Shown: in pieces, positions 1-9,477 of the stretch
How positions within the stretch are numbered: position 1 is the first letter of the stretch
How the letters are laid out: each line of letters opens with the position of its first letter
Assembly (NCBI RefSeq): GCF_016464015.1
Contig: NZ_JACDXT010000019.1
Coordinates: forward strand, 234,261 to 298,260
DNA length: 64,000 nucleotides
Source: Psychrobacter sp. bablab_jr014
Lineage (GTDB): Bacteria > Pseudomonadota > Gammaproteobacteria > Pseudomonadales > Moraxellaceae
Direction of reading: 5' to 3'
Translations under genes and position numbers: made by a program
Notes under the pieces: generated by a model
The model's input: the letters and a program-made list of their open reading frames with translations, nothing else
Told to the model about the DNA's origin: nothing
Database searches by the model: none

Positions 1-175
1 CGTTTCAGCCGAAACCCCAAGCCAAACTGAAATCGTTTTGAAATCAAACGATAAGCAGAAATTGGGTCAAGCTGCCGCTAACATCCGTGGTTTCCGTCCG
101 CCAGAGCCTTACAAAGGTAAAGGTATCCGCTATAGCGACGAACACGTTGTTCGCAAAGAAGCTAAGAAAAAATAA
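1..175 (+). CDS. rplF: 50S ribosomal protein L6, C-terminal part
   Basis: The last 57 codons of L6, cut by the window edge; reading starts at base 2. The tail contains [10 protein letters not shown] followed by a Lys-rich end, the usual L6 C-terminus that contacts 23S rRNA near the factor-binding site. It is followed after 11 bases by rplR, the standard L6-L18-S5 order of the spc operon. The upstream part is outside the window, so the start and full length cannot be judged. Confidence 0.95.
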   Translation, partial: VSAETPSQTEIVLKSNDKQKLGQAAANIRGFRPPEPYKGKGIRYSDEHVVRKEAKKK

Positions 176-186
176 GGTGAGTTGAA

Positions 187-537
187 ATGTTTGATAAAAA
201 AGCAGCTCGTCTGCGTCGAGCTAAAAAAACCCGCGCACATATCCGTAATTTGGGTGTTCATCGCCTAACGGTTAACCGTACGCCAAAGCACATCTATGCA
301 CAGATTATCTCTCCTACTGGTGGTGAAGTGATCGCTCAAGCATCTACTTTAGACAGCAGCTTGCGTTCAGGCGCAACTGGCAACGTAACTTCAGCAACTT
401 CTGTAGGTCAGATGATTGCAGAACGTGCCAAAGCCGCTGGTATCACTAAAGTTGCTTTTGACCGTAGTGGTTTTAAATATCATGGTCGAGTGAAAGCTTT
501 GGCAGAAGCTGCTCGCGAAAATGGATTGGAGTTTTAA
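187..537 (+). CDS. rplR: 50S ribosomal protein L18
   Basis: A 116-residue protein of normal L18 length. It has the Lys/Arg-rich N-terminus ([16 protein letters not shown]) and the C-terminal [27 protein letters not shown] block typical of the family, split here as [12 protein letters not shown] and [14 protein letters not shown]18 binds 5S rRNA and anchors it to the large subunit. It sits between rplF and rpsE, two bases before rpsE, so it is co-transcribed in the spc operon. The GGTGAG sequence just upstream serves as ribosome binding site. Confidence 0.97.
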   Translation: MFDKKAARLRRAKKTRAHIRNLGVHRLTVNRTPKHIYAQIISPTGGEVIAQASTLDSSLRSGATGNVTSATSVGQMIAERAKAAGITKVAFDRSGFKYHGRVKALAEAARENGLEF

Positions 538-539
538 TC

Positions 540-1037
540 ATGGCGAAAAATGAACAGACAGACGGTTTGGTAGAACGCTTGGTTGCCGTTGATCGCGTCG
601 CGAAAGTGGTCAAAGGTGGTCGTATTTTCTCATTCACAGCATTGACTGTGGTTGGTGATGGCAATGGCCGTGTTGGTTTTGGTCGTGGTAAAGCACGCGA
701 AGTACCAGCAGCAATCCAAAAGGCACTAGAAGCGGCTAAGCGCAACATGATTACTGTTGAACTTAATGACGCAACTTTGTTCCACCCAATTAAAGCCCGT
801 CACGGTGCAAGTAAAGTATACATGCAGCCTGCATCAGAAGGTACTGGCGTTATTGCTGGTGGTGCAATGCGTGCCGTGCTTGAAGTTGCTGGTGTTAAAA
901 ACGTATTGACTAAGTGCTACGGCTCTACCAATACTGCTAACGTTGTACGTGCAACGTTTAACGGCCTACGTGATATGTCAACTCCAGAAAAGATGGCAGC
1001 AAAACGTGGTAAATCTGTAGACGAAATTTTGGGCTAA
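540..1037 (+). CDS. rpsE: 30S ribosomal protein S5
   Basis: A 165-residue protein matching S5. The N-terminal double-stranded RNA binding domain covers roughly residues 9-75, with [19 protein letters not shown] and the [17 protein letters not shown] stretch. The C-terminal domain has [17 protein letters not shown]5 is part of the mRNA entry site of the small subunit and takes part in decoding accuracy. It follows rplR by two bases and precedes rpmD in the spc operon. Confidence 0.97.
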   Translation: MAKNEQTDGLVERLVAVDRVAKVVKGGRIFSFTALTVVGDGNGRVGFGRGKAREVPAAIQKALEAAKRNMITVELNDATLFHPIKARHGASKVYMQPASEGTGVIAGGAMRAVLEVAGVKNVLTKCYGSTNTANVVRATFNGLRDMSTPEKMAAKRGKSVDEILG

Positions 1038-1057
1038 CTTAGAGTAGGTGAGTTACG

Positions 1058-1237
1058 ATGAAAACAATGAAAGTCACTCAAACGAAATCGGGTGCCCATC
1101 GCCTTAAGAGCCACAAAGCGTGCTTAAAAGGATTGGGTTTACGCCGTATTGGTCATACTGTAGAAGTTGAAGATACCCCTTCAACTCGTGGTATGGTAAA
1201 TCGCGTCAACTACATGGTAAAAGTGGAGGAAGCGTAA
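1058..1237 (+). CDS. rpmD: 50S ribosomal protein L30
   Basis: A short gene of 59 codons starting [20 protein letters not shown], with the L30 hallmark [20 protein letters not shown] and a conserved end ([12 protein letters not shown]). A GGTGAG ribosome binding site lies 7 bases before the ATG. The stop codon overlaps the rplO start by one base (TAATG), so the two are translationally linked. The order rpsE-rpmD-rplO is standard for the spc operon. Confidence 0.96.
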   Translation: MKTMKVTQTKSGAHRLKSHKACLKGLGLRRIGHTVEVEDTPSTRGMVNRVNYMVKVEEA

Positions 1238-1677
1238 TGGGTCTTCGATTAAATGAATTATCTCCAGGTGTTGGTGCAAAGAAAACTGCACAACGTCGTG
1301 GCCGTGGTATCGGTTCAGGTCTTGGTAAGACTGGTGGCCGTGGTGTAAAAGGTCAAAAATCACGTTCAGGCTCTAGCGTTCCAGCGGGTTTTGAAGGTGG
1401 TCAAATGCCACTATATCGTCGTCTACCAAAATTTGGTTTTACCAGTAAAATGGCAATGACAACTGCAGAAGTGCGTTTGTCTGAGCTAAACAAGGTAGAA
1501 GGTGACGTAGTCAGCGTTGAAACCCTAAAAGCCGCCAACGTTATCCGTGGTGACATGAAGCGTGTACGCATCATCCTATCAGGCGATGTTACCAAGGCTT
1601 ATACCTTCAAAGGTGTTAAAGTAACCAAAGGCGCTAAACAAGCAATCGAAGCTGCTGGTGGCAGCATCGAGGAGTAG
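1237..1677 (+). CDS. rplO: 50S ribosomal protein L15
   Basis: A 146-residue L15. The flexible Gly/Arg-rich N-terminal arm ([23 protein letters not shown]) and the [12 protein letters not shown] motif are diagnostic. L15 is a late-assembling large-subunit protein that threads through 23S rRNA. The ATG shares its A with the rpmD stop codon, and the 3' end (GAGGAG) provides the ribosome binding site of secY. Confidence 0.97.
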   Translation: MGLRLNELSPGVGAKKTAQRRGRGIGSGLGKTGGRGVKGQKSRSGSSVPAGFEGGQMPLYRRLPKFGFTSKMAMTTAEVRLSELNKVEGDVVSVETLKAANVIRGDMKRVRIILSGDVTKAYTFKGVKVTKGAKQAIEAAGGSIEE

Positions 1678-1681
1678 TCAC

Positions 1682-3028
1682 GTGTCTAAGCAATCAATGT
1701 CATCAACTGGTATCCCACTGAATCCACTGGCGTTTATTCGTAAGTATGATGAACTGTGGTCGCGCTTATTGTTTTTAATTGGTGCATTGATTGTTTATCG
1801 TTTAGGGTCGCATATTCCTGTTCCAGGCATCAACCCTGTAAATCTTGCTGATCTGTTCTCGCGTAACGAAAACACCATTTTGAGCATGTTCAATATGTTC
1901 TCAGGTGGTGCGCTTGAACGTATGTCTATTATGGCATTAGGTATTATGCCTTATATTTCAGCGTCGATTATTGTACAGATGATGTCGGCAGTACTTCCTT
2001 CTTTAGAGGCACTCAAGAAAGAAGGCGAGGCAGGCAGACGTAAGTTAAATAAATATACCCGTCAAGGTACACTTGCTTTAGCACTGGTGCAATCGGTGGG
2101 TATGTGTGCTGGTCTTATTAGCCAAAACTTAACGCTCTCAACAGGACTTACCTTTTACATCCCCGCTGTGACTTCTTTGGTCGCTGGTGCAATGTTCTTA
2201 ATGTGGCTTGGTGAGCAGATTACTGAGCGTGGTGTGGGTAACGGCATATCAATGCTTATTTTTGCCAGTATTGTGGCAGGAACACCCGGCATCATCTCTC
2301 AATCTATTGAGCAGGTCAATCAGGGTCAGATGAACCTGATTGTACTGTTCATTTTCGTAGTATTGGGCGTTGCTGTGACAGCAGGCATTGTTTATATCGA
2401 ACGGGCACAACGCCGCGTTCCTGTAAACTATGCGCAAAAGCAGCAACAAGGTCGTAAAATTTACGCCCAGCAGCAATCACATCTACCACTTAAGATTAAT
2501 ATGGCAGGTGTTATCCCTGCAATTTTTGCCAGCTCTTTGCTTTTATTTCCCGCAAGTTTGGGTCAATGGGTAGGTCAGTCTACCGATCCGACGTTTATGC
2601 AGAAAATATTGCAAAATATAGCTTTGGTATTGTCACCAGGACAGCCGTTGTATTTGGTGCTCTTTGGCGCAATGATTATTTTCTTCTGCTATTTTTATAC
2701 GGCATTGGTGTTTAGTCCGCGCGAAGTTGCTGAAAACCTTAAACGTAGTGGTGCGTATATTCCAGGTATTCGTCCTGGTCAACAAACCCAGCGTTACCTC
2801 GATCATGTATTAAACCGACTGACCTTTATTGGTGCTATTTATATGACGGTCATCTGTTTAATGCCTATGATTATCCAGTCGTCATTTGGTGTGCCATTCC
2901 ATCTTGGGGGTACGTCTCTATTGATTATGGTCGTTGTGGTGATGGATTTCATTTCGCAAATCCAAGCGCACTTGATGACCCATCAATATCATGATCAGAC
3001 GTTAATTCAATCGTCCACCCAGCCTTAA
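1682..3028 (+). CDS. secY: Preprotein translocase subunit SecY
   Basis: The 448-residue channel subunit of the Sec translocon, an inner-membrane protein with ten predicted membrane segments. Diagnostic pieces are [13 protein letters not shown] near the N-terminus, [26 protein letters not shown], the [14 protein letters not shown] region and the C-terminal loop [14 protein letters not shown] with IPGIRPG. I chose the GTG at 1682 because GAGGAG (1669-1674) sits 7 bases before it and the protein then begins [10 protein letters not shown]. An in-frame ATG at 1658 lies inside rplO and has no site of its own. secY is the penultimate gene of the spc operon. Confidence 0.96.
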   Translation: MSKQSMSSTGIPLNPLAFIRKYDELWSRLLFLIGALIVYRLGSHIPVPGINPVNLADLFSRNENTILSMFNMFSGGALERMSIMALGIMPYISASIIVQMMSAVLPSLEALKKEGEAGRRKLNKYTRQGTLALALVQSVGMCAGLISQNLTLSTGLTFYIPAVTSLVAGAMFLMWLGEQITERGVGNGISMLIFASIVAGTPGIISQSIEQVNQGQMNLIVLFIFVVLGVAVTAGIVYIERAQRRVPVNYAQKQQQGRKIYAQQQSHLPLKINMAGVIPAIFASSLLLFPASLGQWVGQSTDPTFMQKILQNIALVLSPGQPLYLVLFGAMIIFFCYFYTALVFSPREVAENLKRSGAYIPGIRPGQQTQRYLDHVLNRLTFIGAIYMTVICLMPMIIQSSFGVPFHLGGTSLLIMVVVVMDFISQIQAHLMTHQYHDQTLIQSSTQP

Positions 3029-3066
3029 AGAGCTAATGAGTGCGATGATATTTCAAGGAGCATGCG

Positions 3067-3183
3067 ATGAAAGTTCAAGCATCAGTTAAGAAAATTTGTG
3101 GTAGCTGTAAAGTTGTACGCCGTAAAGGTCGTGTACATATTATTTGCACATCAGAGCCACGCCACAAGCAACGTCAAGGTTAA
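3067..3183 (+). CDS. rpmJ: 50S ribosomal protein L36
   Basis: A 38-residue protein ([20 protein letters not shown] and onward) matching the zinc-binding form of L36. The three cysteines and one histidine of the zinc ribbon are present (CGSC, then HIIC and PRHKQ). AAGGAG lies a few bases upstream of the ATG. It ends the spc operon directly after secY, as in other gammaproteobacteria. Confidence 0.95.
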   Translation: MKVQASVKKICGSCKVVRRKGRVHIICTSEPRHKQRQG

Positions 3184-3415
3184 TATCAAAAGGTCAAGAC
3201 TGGCCAATTGAAATTAATACTTGAAAAATGACGGCGGATAAGTTATTATCCGCCACTTGCCGTAGTTTATACAGAAGCTAAACATTGTTACTGTCTTTGA
3301 TTTCATGATTAAAGACGTAATGGTGTTTTTCGACTTGTATTAACAGCAATAAATCTGAAAAATAGGCTGTTATTTTACTAAGTAAGCGCTATTTTTCTTT
3401 AATGGAGAGAAATCA
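3184..3415 (+). promoter_or_regulatory. Alpha-operon leader between rpmJ and rpsM
   Basis: A 232-base gap with three inverted repeats. A 9-bp perfect hairpin GGCGGATAA/TTATCCGCC (3233-3241, 3246-3254) has a GTTA loop and no T-run, so it may end or attenuate the spc transcript. GTCTTT/AAAGAC pairs at 3293-3298 and 3311-3316. AACAGC/GCTGTT pairs at 3342-3347 and 3366-3371, just before rpsM. In E. coli the rpsM leader folds into a pseudoknot bound by S4, which represses the alpha operon; the same role here is an inference from position only. Confidence 0.45.
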
Positions 3416-3772
3416 ATGGCTCGTATTGCCGGTGTCAACATTCCGGATAATAAGCACGCTGTTATTTCATTGACTTATATTTTTGGTATTGGTCGTACTA
3501 CTTCTGCTCAAATCTTGAAAGCAGTAGACATCGCACCAACTACTAAAATCAGTCAATTGGATGATTCACAGTTAGATGCTATCCGTGCAGAAGTTGCAAA
3601 CTATACGACTGAAGGTGATCTTCGTCGTGAAGTATCAATGAATATCAAGCGTTTGGTTGATTTGGGCTGTTATCGTGGCATCCGTCATCGTCGTAACCTG
3701 CCTGTAAACGGTCAACGTACGAAGACGAATGCGCGTACTCGTAAGGGTCCACGCAGAGCAATCAAAAAATAA
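3416..3772 (+). CDS. rpsM: 30S ribosomal protein S13
   Basis: A 118-residue S13 beginning [20 protein letters not shown]. It has the family's [10 protein letters not shown] helix-hairpin segment and the C-terminal [27 protein letters not shown] block, shown here in two parts: [14 protein letters not shown] and [14 protein letters not shown]13 sits in the head of the small subunit and contacts the P-site tRNA and 5S rRNA region. It is the first gene of the alpha operon, with GGAGAG upstream of the ATG. Confidence 0.97.
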   Translation: MARIAGVNIPDNKHAVISLTYIFGIGRTTSAQILKAVDIAPTTKISQLDDSQLDAIRAEVANYTTEGDLRREVSMNIKRLVDLGCYRGIRHRRNLPVNGQRTKTNARTRKGPRRAIKK

Positions 3773-3792
3773 TTAACTTAGGAAGCTAAAAG

Positions 3793-4182
3793 ATGGCTAA
3801 AGACACTCGTAGTCGCAAAAAAGTGACTCGTCGTTCAGTATCGGAGGGCGTAGCCCATATCCATGCGTCTTTTAATAACACCATTGTTACGATTACCGAT
3901 CGTCAAGGTAATGCATTGGCTTGGGCCACCTCTGGTGGGCAAGGCTTCCGTGGTTCACGTAAATCTACACCATTTGCAGCTCAGGTTGCTGCTGAAGTCG
4001 CTGGTAAAGCTGCTCAAGAATATGGTGTTAAGAATGTCGACGTTTTGGTCAAAGGACCAGGACCGGGTCGTGAGTCTGCGGTAAGAGCACTAGGTGCATT
4101 GGGTTATAAAATCAACAGCATTTCTGATGTAACCCCAATCCCACACAATGGTTGCCGTGCGCCTAAAAAGCGCCGCGTCTAA
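3793..4182 (+). CDS. rpsK: 30S ribosomal protein S11
   Basis: A 129-residue S11. Conserved pieces are [19 protein letters not shown], the [14 protein letters not shown] stretch and the C-terminal [19 protein letters not shown]11 is in the platform of the small subunit and helps to form the mRNA exit path. AGGAAG lies upstream of the ATG, 20 bases after rpsM, within the alpha operon. Confidence 0.97.
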   Translation: MAKDTRSRKKVTRRSVSEGVAHIHASFNNTIVTITDRQGNALAWATSGGQGFRGSRKSTPFAAQVAAEVAGKAAQEYGVKNVDVLVKGPGPGRESAVRALGALGYKINSISDVTPIPHNGCRAPKKRRV

Positions 4183-4229
4183 TATTAAAGACGAAGCTTT
4201 TTATCCCGAAAGCTTAAGGAGACATAAAA

Positions 4230-4871
4230 ATGGCCCGTTATATTGGACCAAAACTTAAATTATCACGTCGCGAAGGCACTGACCTAGGTCTTAAGTCTGG
4301 TGTTAAGCCATATGACGTGAAGACTAAAAAAGCGGCCCGTCCACCAGGTCAGCATGGCGTAAGTCGTAACAAGACTTCAGAATACGCATTGCAGCTACGT
4401 GAAAAACAAAAAGTTAAGCGTATCTATGGTGTTTTAGAGCGTCAGTTCGCTAACTACTATAAAGAAGCTGCTCGTAAGCGTGGTGCTACTGGTGAAAACC
4501 TACTAGCTATGCTAGAAAGCCGCTTAGATAACGTTGTATACCGTATGGGCTTTGGCTCAACTCGTGCAGAAGCACGTCAGTTGGTTAGCCACCGTTCAGT
4601 TATGGTTAAAAAAGCTGGTCGTGATGAGTTTGTTCGTGTGAACATCCCATCAATTCAGCTACAAGACGGTGACGTTATCGCTATCCATGAAAAATCTCGT
4701 GAACAACTACGTATCAAAAACGCTGTAGAACTTGCAACGCAACGTGGTATTCCAGAGTGGCTAGATGTTGACCACAGCAAACTACAAGGTACTTTTAAAC
4801 AAGCACCTGATCGCATTGATCTGCCTGCTGAAATCAACGAAAGCTTGATCGTTGAGCTGTACTCTAAGTAA
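4230..4871 (+). CDS. rpsD: 30S ribosomal protein S4
   Basis: A 213-residue S4, slightly longer than the E. coli protein (206). The N-terminus ([19 protein letters not shown]) and the S4 RNA-binding domain ([25 protein letters not shown], given as [15 protein letters not shown] and [12 protein letters not shown]) are clear. S4 starts 16S rRNA assembly and in E. coli is also the translational repressor of its own alpha operon. AAGGAG precedes the ATG by about 8 bases. Confidence 0.97.
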   Translation: MARYIGPKLKLSRREGTDLGLKSGVKPYDVKTKKAARPPGQHGVSRNKTSEYALQLREKQKVKRIYGVLERQFANYYKEAARKRGATGENLLAMLESRLDNVVYRMGFGSTRAEARQLVSHRSVMVKKAGRDEFVRVNIPSIQLQDGDVIAIHEKSREQLRIKNAVELATQRGIPEWLDVDHSKLQGTFKQAPDRIDLPAEINESLIVELYSK

Positions 4872-4925
4872 TAACGTTAAGTAACGAACGTTCATTAAAC
4901 CAGTTAAATAATTCGAGGTGACATC

Positions 4926-5933
4926 ATGATGCTAAATGCAACTGAGTTTCTAACGCCGAACGCCATTAATGTGGACACGGTTAACGAAACGATTGCGAAA
5001 GTCACGCTCGAACCGTTAGAACGCGGCTTTGGGCATACCTTAGGGAATGCCTTACGCCGTATTTTACTATCTTCATTACCCGGTGCAGCTGTGATTGAAG
5101 CTGAGATTGATGGTGTTGACCATGAATACTCAACCCTTGAAGGCTTGCAAGAAGATGTACTTGATTTGCTGCTTAATTTAAAAGGCTTAGCAATTACACT
5201 TCATGACCAAAATGAAGTATTCTTGACCTTGGACAAGCAAGGTCCAGGCACCATCACTGCTGCAGACATCACACTGCCACATAATGTTGATATTGCCAAT
5301 CCAGATTTGGTACTAGGTACATTGAGTGAACGTGGGCATCTTAAGATGCGTCTGCGCGTGGTTATGGGTCGTGGCTATGAGCCAGCAAACCAGCGCCGTG
5401 AAGATGGTGACACAAAAGCAATTGGTCGCTTAAAGCTTGATGCAAGCTTTAGCCCTGTATTGCGTGTTGCCTATCAAGTTGAAAACGCTCGTGTTGAACA
5501 GCGTACTGACCTTGACCGTCTTATTGTTGAGCTTGAGACGAACGGCACGATCGATCCAGAAGAGGCAATTCGTAAAGCAGCGACTATTTTACAGCAACAG
5601 ATTTCTATCTTTGTTGACCTAGAAGCTGAAGAAGCGCCTGAGCCTGTGAAAGAAAAAGAAGAGGTCGATCCAGTGCTGTTACGCCCTGTAGACGATCTTG
5701 AACTAACGGTTCGCTCAGCCAACTGTTTAAAAGCTGAAAACATTTACTATATCGGTGATTTGGTTCAACGTTCAGAGACTGAACTGCTTAAAACCCCAAA
5801 TCTTGGTAAGAAATCATTAACAGAAATCAAAGATGTACTTGCATCTAAAGATCTAGAGCTTGGAATGCGCCTTGACAACTGGCCGCCAGCTGATTTACGT
5901 GTTGATGATCGCTTTTCTTATCGTAGCCGTTAA
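4926..5933 (+). CDS. rpoA: DNA-directed RNA polymerase subunit alpha
   Basis: A 335-residue alpha subunit. The N-terminal assembly domain (about residues 20-235) includes [21 protein letters not shown] Glu-rich linker (about 237-250) leads to the C-terminal domain (about 255-325) with [15 protein letters not shown] and [16 protein letters not shown], which binds UP elements and activators. Two adjacent ATGs exist at 4926 and 4929. GAGGTG at 4915-4920 is better spaced for 4929, so the first Met may be absent. It follows rpsD in the alpha operon. Confidence 0.96.
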   Translation: MMLNATEFLTPNAINVDTVNETIAKVTLEPLERGFGHTLGNALRRILLSSLPGAAVIEAEIDGVDHEYSTLEGLQEDVLDLLLNLKGLAITLHDQNEVFLTLDKQGPGTITAADITLPHNVDIANPDLVLGTLSERGHLKMRLRVVMGRGYEPANQRREDGDTKAIGRLKLDASFSPVLRVAYQVENARVEQRTDLDRLIVELETNGTIDPEEAIRKAATILQQQISIFVDLEAEEAPEPVKEKEEVDPVLLRPVDDLELTVRSANCLKAENIYYIGDLVQRSETELLKTPNLGKKSLTEIKDVLASKDLELGMRLDNWPPADLRVDDRFSYRSR

Positions 5934-5952
5934 ACTTTAAGGATAATTGACC

Positions 5953-6312
5953 ATGCGCCATCGTAAGAGTGGAGTCAAGCTGGGTCGTACCAGCAGTCAT
6001 CGTAAGGCAATGTTCCAGAACATGACCAACTCACTGTTTGAGCATGAACTGATCAAAACTACATTGCCAAAAGCTAAAGAATTGCGTCGTGTTGCTGAGC
6101 CGCTAATCACTTTGGCTAAAGAAGACAGTGTTGCTAACCGTCGTTTGGCTTTCAGCCGTATGCGTAGCAAACCAATGGTAGGCAAATTGTTTAGCACCCT
6201 AGGTCCTCGTTATCAGGATCGTCCAGGTGGCTACTTGCGTATCATCAAGTGCGGCTACCGTGACGGTGATAATGCCCCTATGGCTTATGTTGAATTGGTT
6301 GATCGCGACTAA
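5953..6312 (+). CDS. rplQ: 50S ribosomal protein L17
   Basis: A 119-residue L17 starting [20 protein letters not shown], the canonical N-terminus. The ATG at 5953 is chosen because AAGGA (5939-5943) lies 9 bases upstream; an in-frame TTG at 5947 is less likely. L17 lies near the peptide exit tunnel. It is the last gene of the alpha operon and is followed at once by a strong terminator. Confidence 0.97.
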   Translation: MRHRKSGVKLGRTSSHRKAMFQNMTNSLFEHELIKTTLPKAKELRRVAEPLITLAKEDSVANRRLAFSRMRSKPMVGKLFSTLGPRYQDRPGGYLRIIKCGYRDGDNAPMAYVELVDRD

Positions 6313-6330
6313 TCTCAACTGTAGCAATAG

Positions 6331-6361
6331 AAAAAGCTCCAATTCGTTGGAGCTTTTTTTT
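6331..6361. terminator. Terminator of the alpha operon (rplQ / yciO)
   Basis: A 12-bp hairpin, AAAAAGCTCCAA paired with TTGGAGCTTTTT around a TTCG tetraloop, followed by a T-run. The A-run on the other side makes it usable in both directions, ending rplQ from the left and yciO from the right. Confidence 0.92.
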
Positions 6362-6415
6362 ATGTCTGCTGTTTTTGTAAAACTGAAGTGTTAGGAACAA
6401 ATGCAGTAGTTGATT

Positions 6416-7036
6416 TTAAAGTAACAAGCTTTCTACATCTGCTGCGCCTTGGCGGATAACTTCTGGATTGCCTTGTGTCATATCAACAATGGTGGTTAGC
6501 AGCGTGGTCTTAATACCTGCATTGATTAATCCATCAATTTGATTGCCCAGTAGCTCTTCAATATCAAATGGGTCGTCTAATACGCGCTCATCATCGGGCA
6601 TGAGTAATGAACTGGTTAAGATAGGTTCATCCATAGCAGTAAGTAATGCTTGCGCAATGGGATTGCTGGGCACTCGAATACCGATAGTTTTTTTCTTAGG
6701 ATGAGCCAATTTTTTGGGGACGTCCTTTGTGGCATTTAAAATAAACGTAATGGGCGCAGGTGTATGCGCTTTTAATTGTTTAAACTGGAGATTATCTACG
6801 GTGGCATAAGTGGCAATTTCACTCAAGTCGCGACACAGCAAGGTAAATTGATGTTTATCGTCCAGTTCCCGAATGTGTTTTAACTTATCCAGTGCTGCTT
6901 TTGCACCTAAGCGACAACCAAAAGCGTAACTGGTATCGGTTGGGTAGACAATAAGTTTGTCTTCTTTAAGCATTTTCGCTGCCTGCTCGATGAGTCTTGG
7001 CTGCGGATTGTCAGGATGAATATATAATGTTTGCAT
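6416..7036 (-). CDS. yciO: YciO-type Sua5/YrdC family protein
   Basis: A 206-residue protein, the same length as E. coli YciO. It has the Sua5/YrdC fold signature: IVYPTDTSYAFGCRLG near residues 29-44, HIRELDDKHQFTLLCRDLSE, and APITFILNAT followed by KTIGIRVPSN. TsaC/Sua5 members make threonylcarbamoyl-AMP for the t6A tRNA modification. The YciO branch is closely related, but its cellular role is less settled, so the function is a family-level statement. The gene runs leftward and converges on rplQ. Confidence 0.85.
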   Translation of the reverse strand: MQTLYIHPDNPQPRLIEQAAKMLKEDKLIVYPTDTSYAFGCRLGAKAALDKLKHIRELDDKHQFTLLCRDLSEIATYATVDNLQFKQLKAHTPAPITFILNATKDVPKKLAHPKKKTIGIRVPSNPIAQALLTAMDEPILTSSLLMPDDERVLDDPFDIEELLGNQIDGLINAGIKTTLLTTIVDMTQGNPEVIRQGAADVESLLL

Positions 7037-7186
7037 ACAACCTCGATATGTTTATAAGTTATTGTTAGCTTGTTTTTTAGTATAGCCCGCGCTTTTACCG
7101 CAAAAATAGTGTGTTCAAGTGACAATTAAAGAAAGATTTTAAGTTGTTTAGGGACTTGTTAGCGATTGTGTATCTCGTTTAAATGT

Positions 7187-7903
7187 TTAAACAGCTAGCG
7201 GCTCGGACCAACAAACCGTTAATAACACCCAAAGTAAAGTACGCGCATCTCTAGGTAGATGGTGCGGGGTATCTAAATAATCTTCAACTTGGTTATAGAC
7301 GTCTTGGGCAAAAGTACTTTTGCTGGTATCGAAGTTGGCGAACAAGTTGTCCTGAGAAACCGAAAATTTTCTGCCACAGGCAAGTGTCAGTAAGCATTCT
7401 ATAGCTTGCGGTTTAATCTCTACTTGCTCAAAAGCTGCTTGCTGGGTTTGGGTGCGTCCATCGGGGGCATACCAATAACCAAAGTCGGGCAGAGTGCGTC
7501 TGTGCGCACCGGCAACACACCAGTGACTTATCTCATGTAATGCACTAGCAAAGAAACCATGGGCAAACGCAATGCGCGCAGGTGTGGTGTTTGTGGCAGG
7601 AAAATATTCAGGTTCGCCTGCACTGCGTACCAGATGCGTACGGTAGCGTGAAAACGTGCAATCAAACAGCTCAATCAGCCAATCAACTTGTGCGTCCTCG
7701 TGTGCCTTTTGAGACATTGCTGTATCAACCCAATTATCGGTAGACGCCGCTTTCAGTGACTGCCAGCGACTTTTGAATGTAGAAAGCGCGCTTGTTAATG
7801 TATCGTCGATAACGACACTCTCACCGAGCGTTTGGCGCAATAACGTACGACGCGAAGATGACAATAGTGAATCAAAAGAAATCTTGGATTGTTGCATAGT
7901 CAT
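7187..7903 (-). CDS. epmC: Elongation factor P hydroxylase
   Basis: A 238-residue protein matching EpmC (YfcM). The metal-binding HEISH motif is at residues 123-127, followed by WCVAGAHRRTLPDFGYWYAP, DGRTQ and the VEIKPQAIECLL segment, all typical. EpmC hydroxylates the beta-lysylated lysine of EF-P. It is about 50 residues longer at the N-terminus than the E. coli protein. A second ATG two codons in (7897) has the better ribosome binding site (TAGGAT). The lysyltransferase and mutase partners (epmA, epmB) are not in this window. Confidence 0.85.
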   Translation of the reverse strand: MTMQQSKISFDSLLSSSRRTLLRQTLGESVVIDDTLTSALSTFKSRWQSLKAASTDNWVDTAMSQKAHEDAQVDWLIELFDCTFSRYRTHLVRSAGEPEYFPATNTTPARIAFAHGFFASALHEISHWCVAGAHRRTLPDFGYWYAPDGRTQTQQAAFEQVEIKPQAIECLLTLACGRKFSVSQDNLFANFDTSKSTFAQDVYNQVEDYLDTPHHLPRDARTLLWVLLTVCWSEPLAV

Positions 7904-8051
7904 CCTAAAATAAGCCTGGGTATAACGATGTAATCGGCTACTTTATCGTAAAACGAGTCTAGACAAAGGCGAAAATAGTAACATACTAGCGCTGGCGTCA
8001 AATAGGGCTTTCCGTTAGTATGACGAGTAATATTATACATTGTTTTAACTG

Positions 8052-8645
8052 ATGAGACCGTATATGAGCACTACGCTAAAGAGCGAACACGTAACTGATA
8101 ATAAGCAAAATGACGCCAAGACTTTGCCTGAAAGTATTGTGCTAGATAAGTGGGCGGACAATGGCTTTGACTGGGCTGGTGTCGTTACTCCCAATATCTT
8201 TGAGCGCCTTGCTGCCTTGTTAACTTTAGAGCATGAGCAGCCAGCCATTCAACTGCAGGCCAATTTGTATCGCGAAAGCAATGTGTTGCATTTGGGATTT
8301 ACTCTTGAAGGGATCGTATGGCTCACCTGTCAACGTTGTTTACAACCTGTTGCTGTCGATATTAGTGACGAATACAATATTGCATTATTGGATGACGACA
8401 GCCAGACGCGCCTTCTTGATGAAGAACAAGATTATCTATTGCTTGATGAGGTAGTAATACAGCAAGCCTCCGAGCGTCTATTGCCATTTAAATCATTGAT
8501 TGAAGATGAAATTTTACTCAAAGTACCCATGTCGCCTAAGCACGAAGATTGTGAAATGGCTGTTGAACAAGTGGGTGAGATTGAAGAAGAAGAAGCTGAA
8601 AATCCTTTTGCCGCTTTGGCTGCTCTAAAAGGAAAATTGTCTTAA
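8052..8645 (+). CDS. yceD: YceD/DUF177 family protein, 23S rRNA accumulation protein
   Basis: A 197-residue DUF177 protein. The family's central CQRCLQPV motif and the acidic IALLDDDSQ / EEQDYLLLDE region are present, and the C-terminal half is rich in Glu and Asp. YceD is needed for normal 23S rRNA levels in E. coli, though its mechanism is unclear. It precedes rpmF, the usual partner. A second ATG at 8064 (MSTTLKSEH) could be the true start; neither has a strong ribosome binding site. Confidence 0.85.
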   Translation: MRPYMSTTLKSEHVTDNKQNDAKTLPESIVLDKWADNGFDWAGVVTPNIFERLAALLTLEHEQPAIQLQANLYRESNVLHLGFTLEGIVWLTCQRCLQPVAVDISDEYNIALLDDDSQTRLLDEEQDYLLLDEVVIQQASERLLPFKSLIEDEILLKVPMSPKHEDCEMAVEQVGEIEEEEAENPFAALAALKGKLS

Positions 8646-8711
8646 ACTTTCAAAGCTTTTAGATTTTGCATTTGCGGCAAAATGGGGCTTTATTAATGTT
8701 TTAAAGATGCG

Positions 8712-8717
8712 TATAAT
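8712..8717 (+). promoter_or_regulatory. Possible -10 element upstream of rpmF
   Basis: A perfect TATAAT in the 290-base gap between yceD and rpmF. The -35 at 17 bases is poor (TTTATT at 8689-8694), so this is only a candidate for a separate rpmF promoter with a roughly 210-base leader. Confidence 0.3.
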
Positions 8718-8935
8718 GCTGGGTTTATTGCATTCTGGCAACAAGCTATTTGATATATCACCGATACAGAGCAAATCATCTATGATACTTTGTTCTTATC
8801 TTTGGTTTTATGGCAGTAGCAGACCTGATTCATTCAATGATGCAAAAGACTTAGGTTGTTGTGATTCCATAGCCTGTGTCAGTATCGATTAAAGCTGAAT
8901 TTTAAGCTTACCCTTTTAAGTATAGGAGCTATATC

Positions 8936-9118
8936 ATGGCTGTTCAAAAAAGTCGCAAAAGCCGTTCTCGTCGTGACATGCGTCGTTCACACCACCACAT
9001 GACTGTGGCTGAGCTAAGCGTTGATGCTACCACTGGTGAAAAGCATCGTCGTCACCACATGACCAAAGACGGTTTTTACCGTGGTCGTCAGTTGTTCAAA
9101 GTCAGTCAAGACGCGTAA
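8936..9118 (+). CDS. rpmF: 50S ribosomal protein L32
   Basis: A 60-residue L32 beginning [20 protein letters not shown], with the [20 protein letters not shown] core. TAGGAG lies upstream. It is the zinc-free form, as no CxxC pair is present. It lies downstream of yceD and upstream of fatty-acid genes, the usual neighbourhood in gammaproteobacteria, but plsX and fabH do not follow here. Confidence 0.96.
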   Translation: MAVQKSRKSRSRRDMRRSHHHMTVAELSVDATTGEKHRRHHMTKDGFYRGRQLFKVSQDA

Positions 9119-9214
9119 GTGATTGACTGTACGATAGTGGAAGTACTCTGTTTATGGCAACCCAGATTGCGACAGTGAGACTTTCATATCGGACATTAGA
9201 CACTGATTAACAAG

Positions 9215-9266
9215 AGCCAAGTTATTTTGCTATCCTCCATAAGATGGCCAGATAACTTGGCTTTTT
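9215..9266 (+). terminator. Probable rpmF terminator in the rpmF-fabD gap
   Basis: An 11-bp perfect stem AGCCAAGTTAT (9215-9225) / ATAACTTGGCT (9252-9262) with a 26-base loop and a short T-run. The rest of the 359-base gap (9119-9477) shows no gene. The fabD ribosome binding site AAGGA is at 9464-9468. Confidence 0.8.
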
Positions 9267-9477
9267 GTTATGTGTAATTTTCGCTTGAGATACTGCTTGT
9301 CATAAATTATTGACCGCTGATAATGATTGGTGTTGCAAATTTATATCCACTCTTATTAACAGCGCTATGATAATGCAGCTGCTCAGTGTATAGTCTACCT
9401 ACCGTCATTTACTTTTTATCTCGACGATATTTAGGTCTTATGATTCAATATCGGTTATTATTTAAGGAATATGGGCT

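Noticed and set aside
1658..1681. Upstream in-frame ATG extending SecY by 8 residues
   Set aside because: It lies inside rplO and lacks a ribosome binding site; GTG 1682 is well placed after GAGGAG.
8707..8892. 61-codon open frame between yceD and rpmF
   Set aside because: No ribosome binding site, no recognisable family and composition unlike neighbouring proteins; it covers a leader region.
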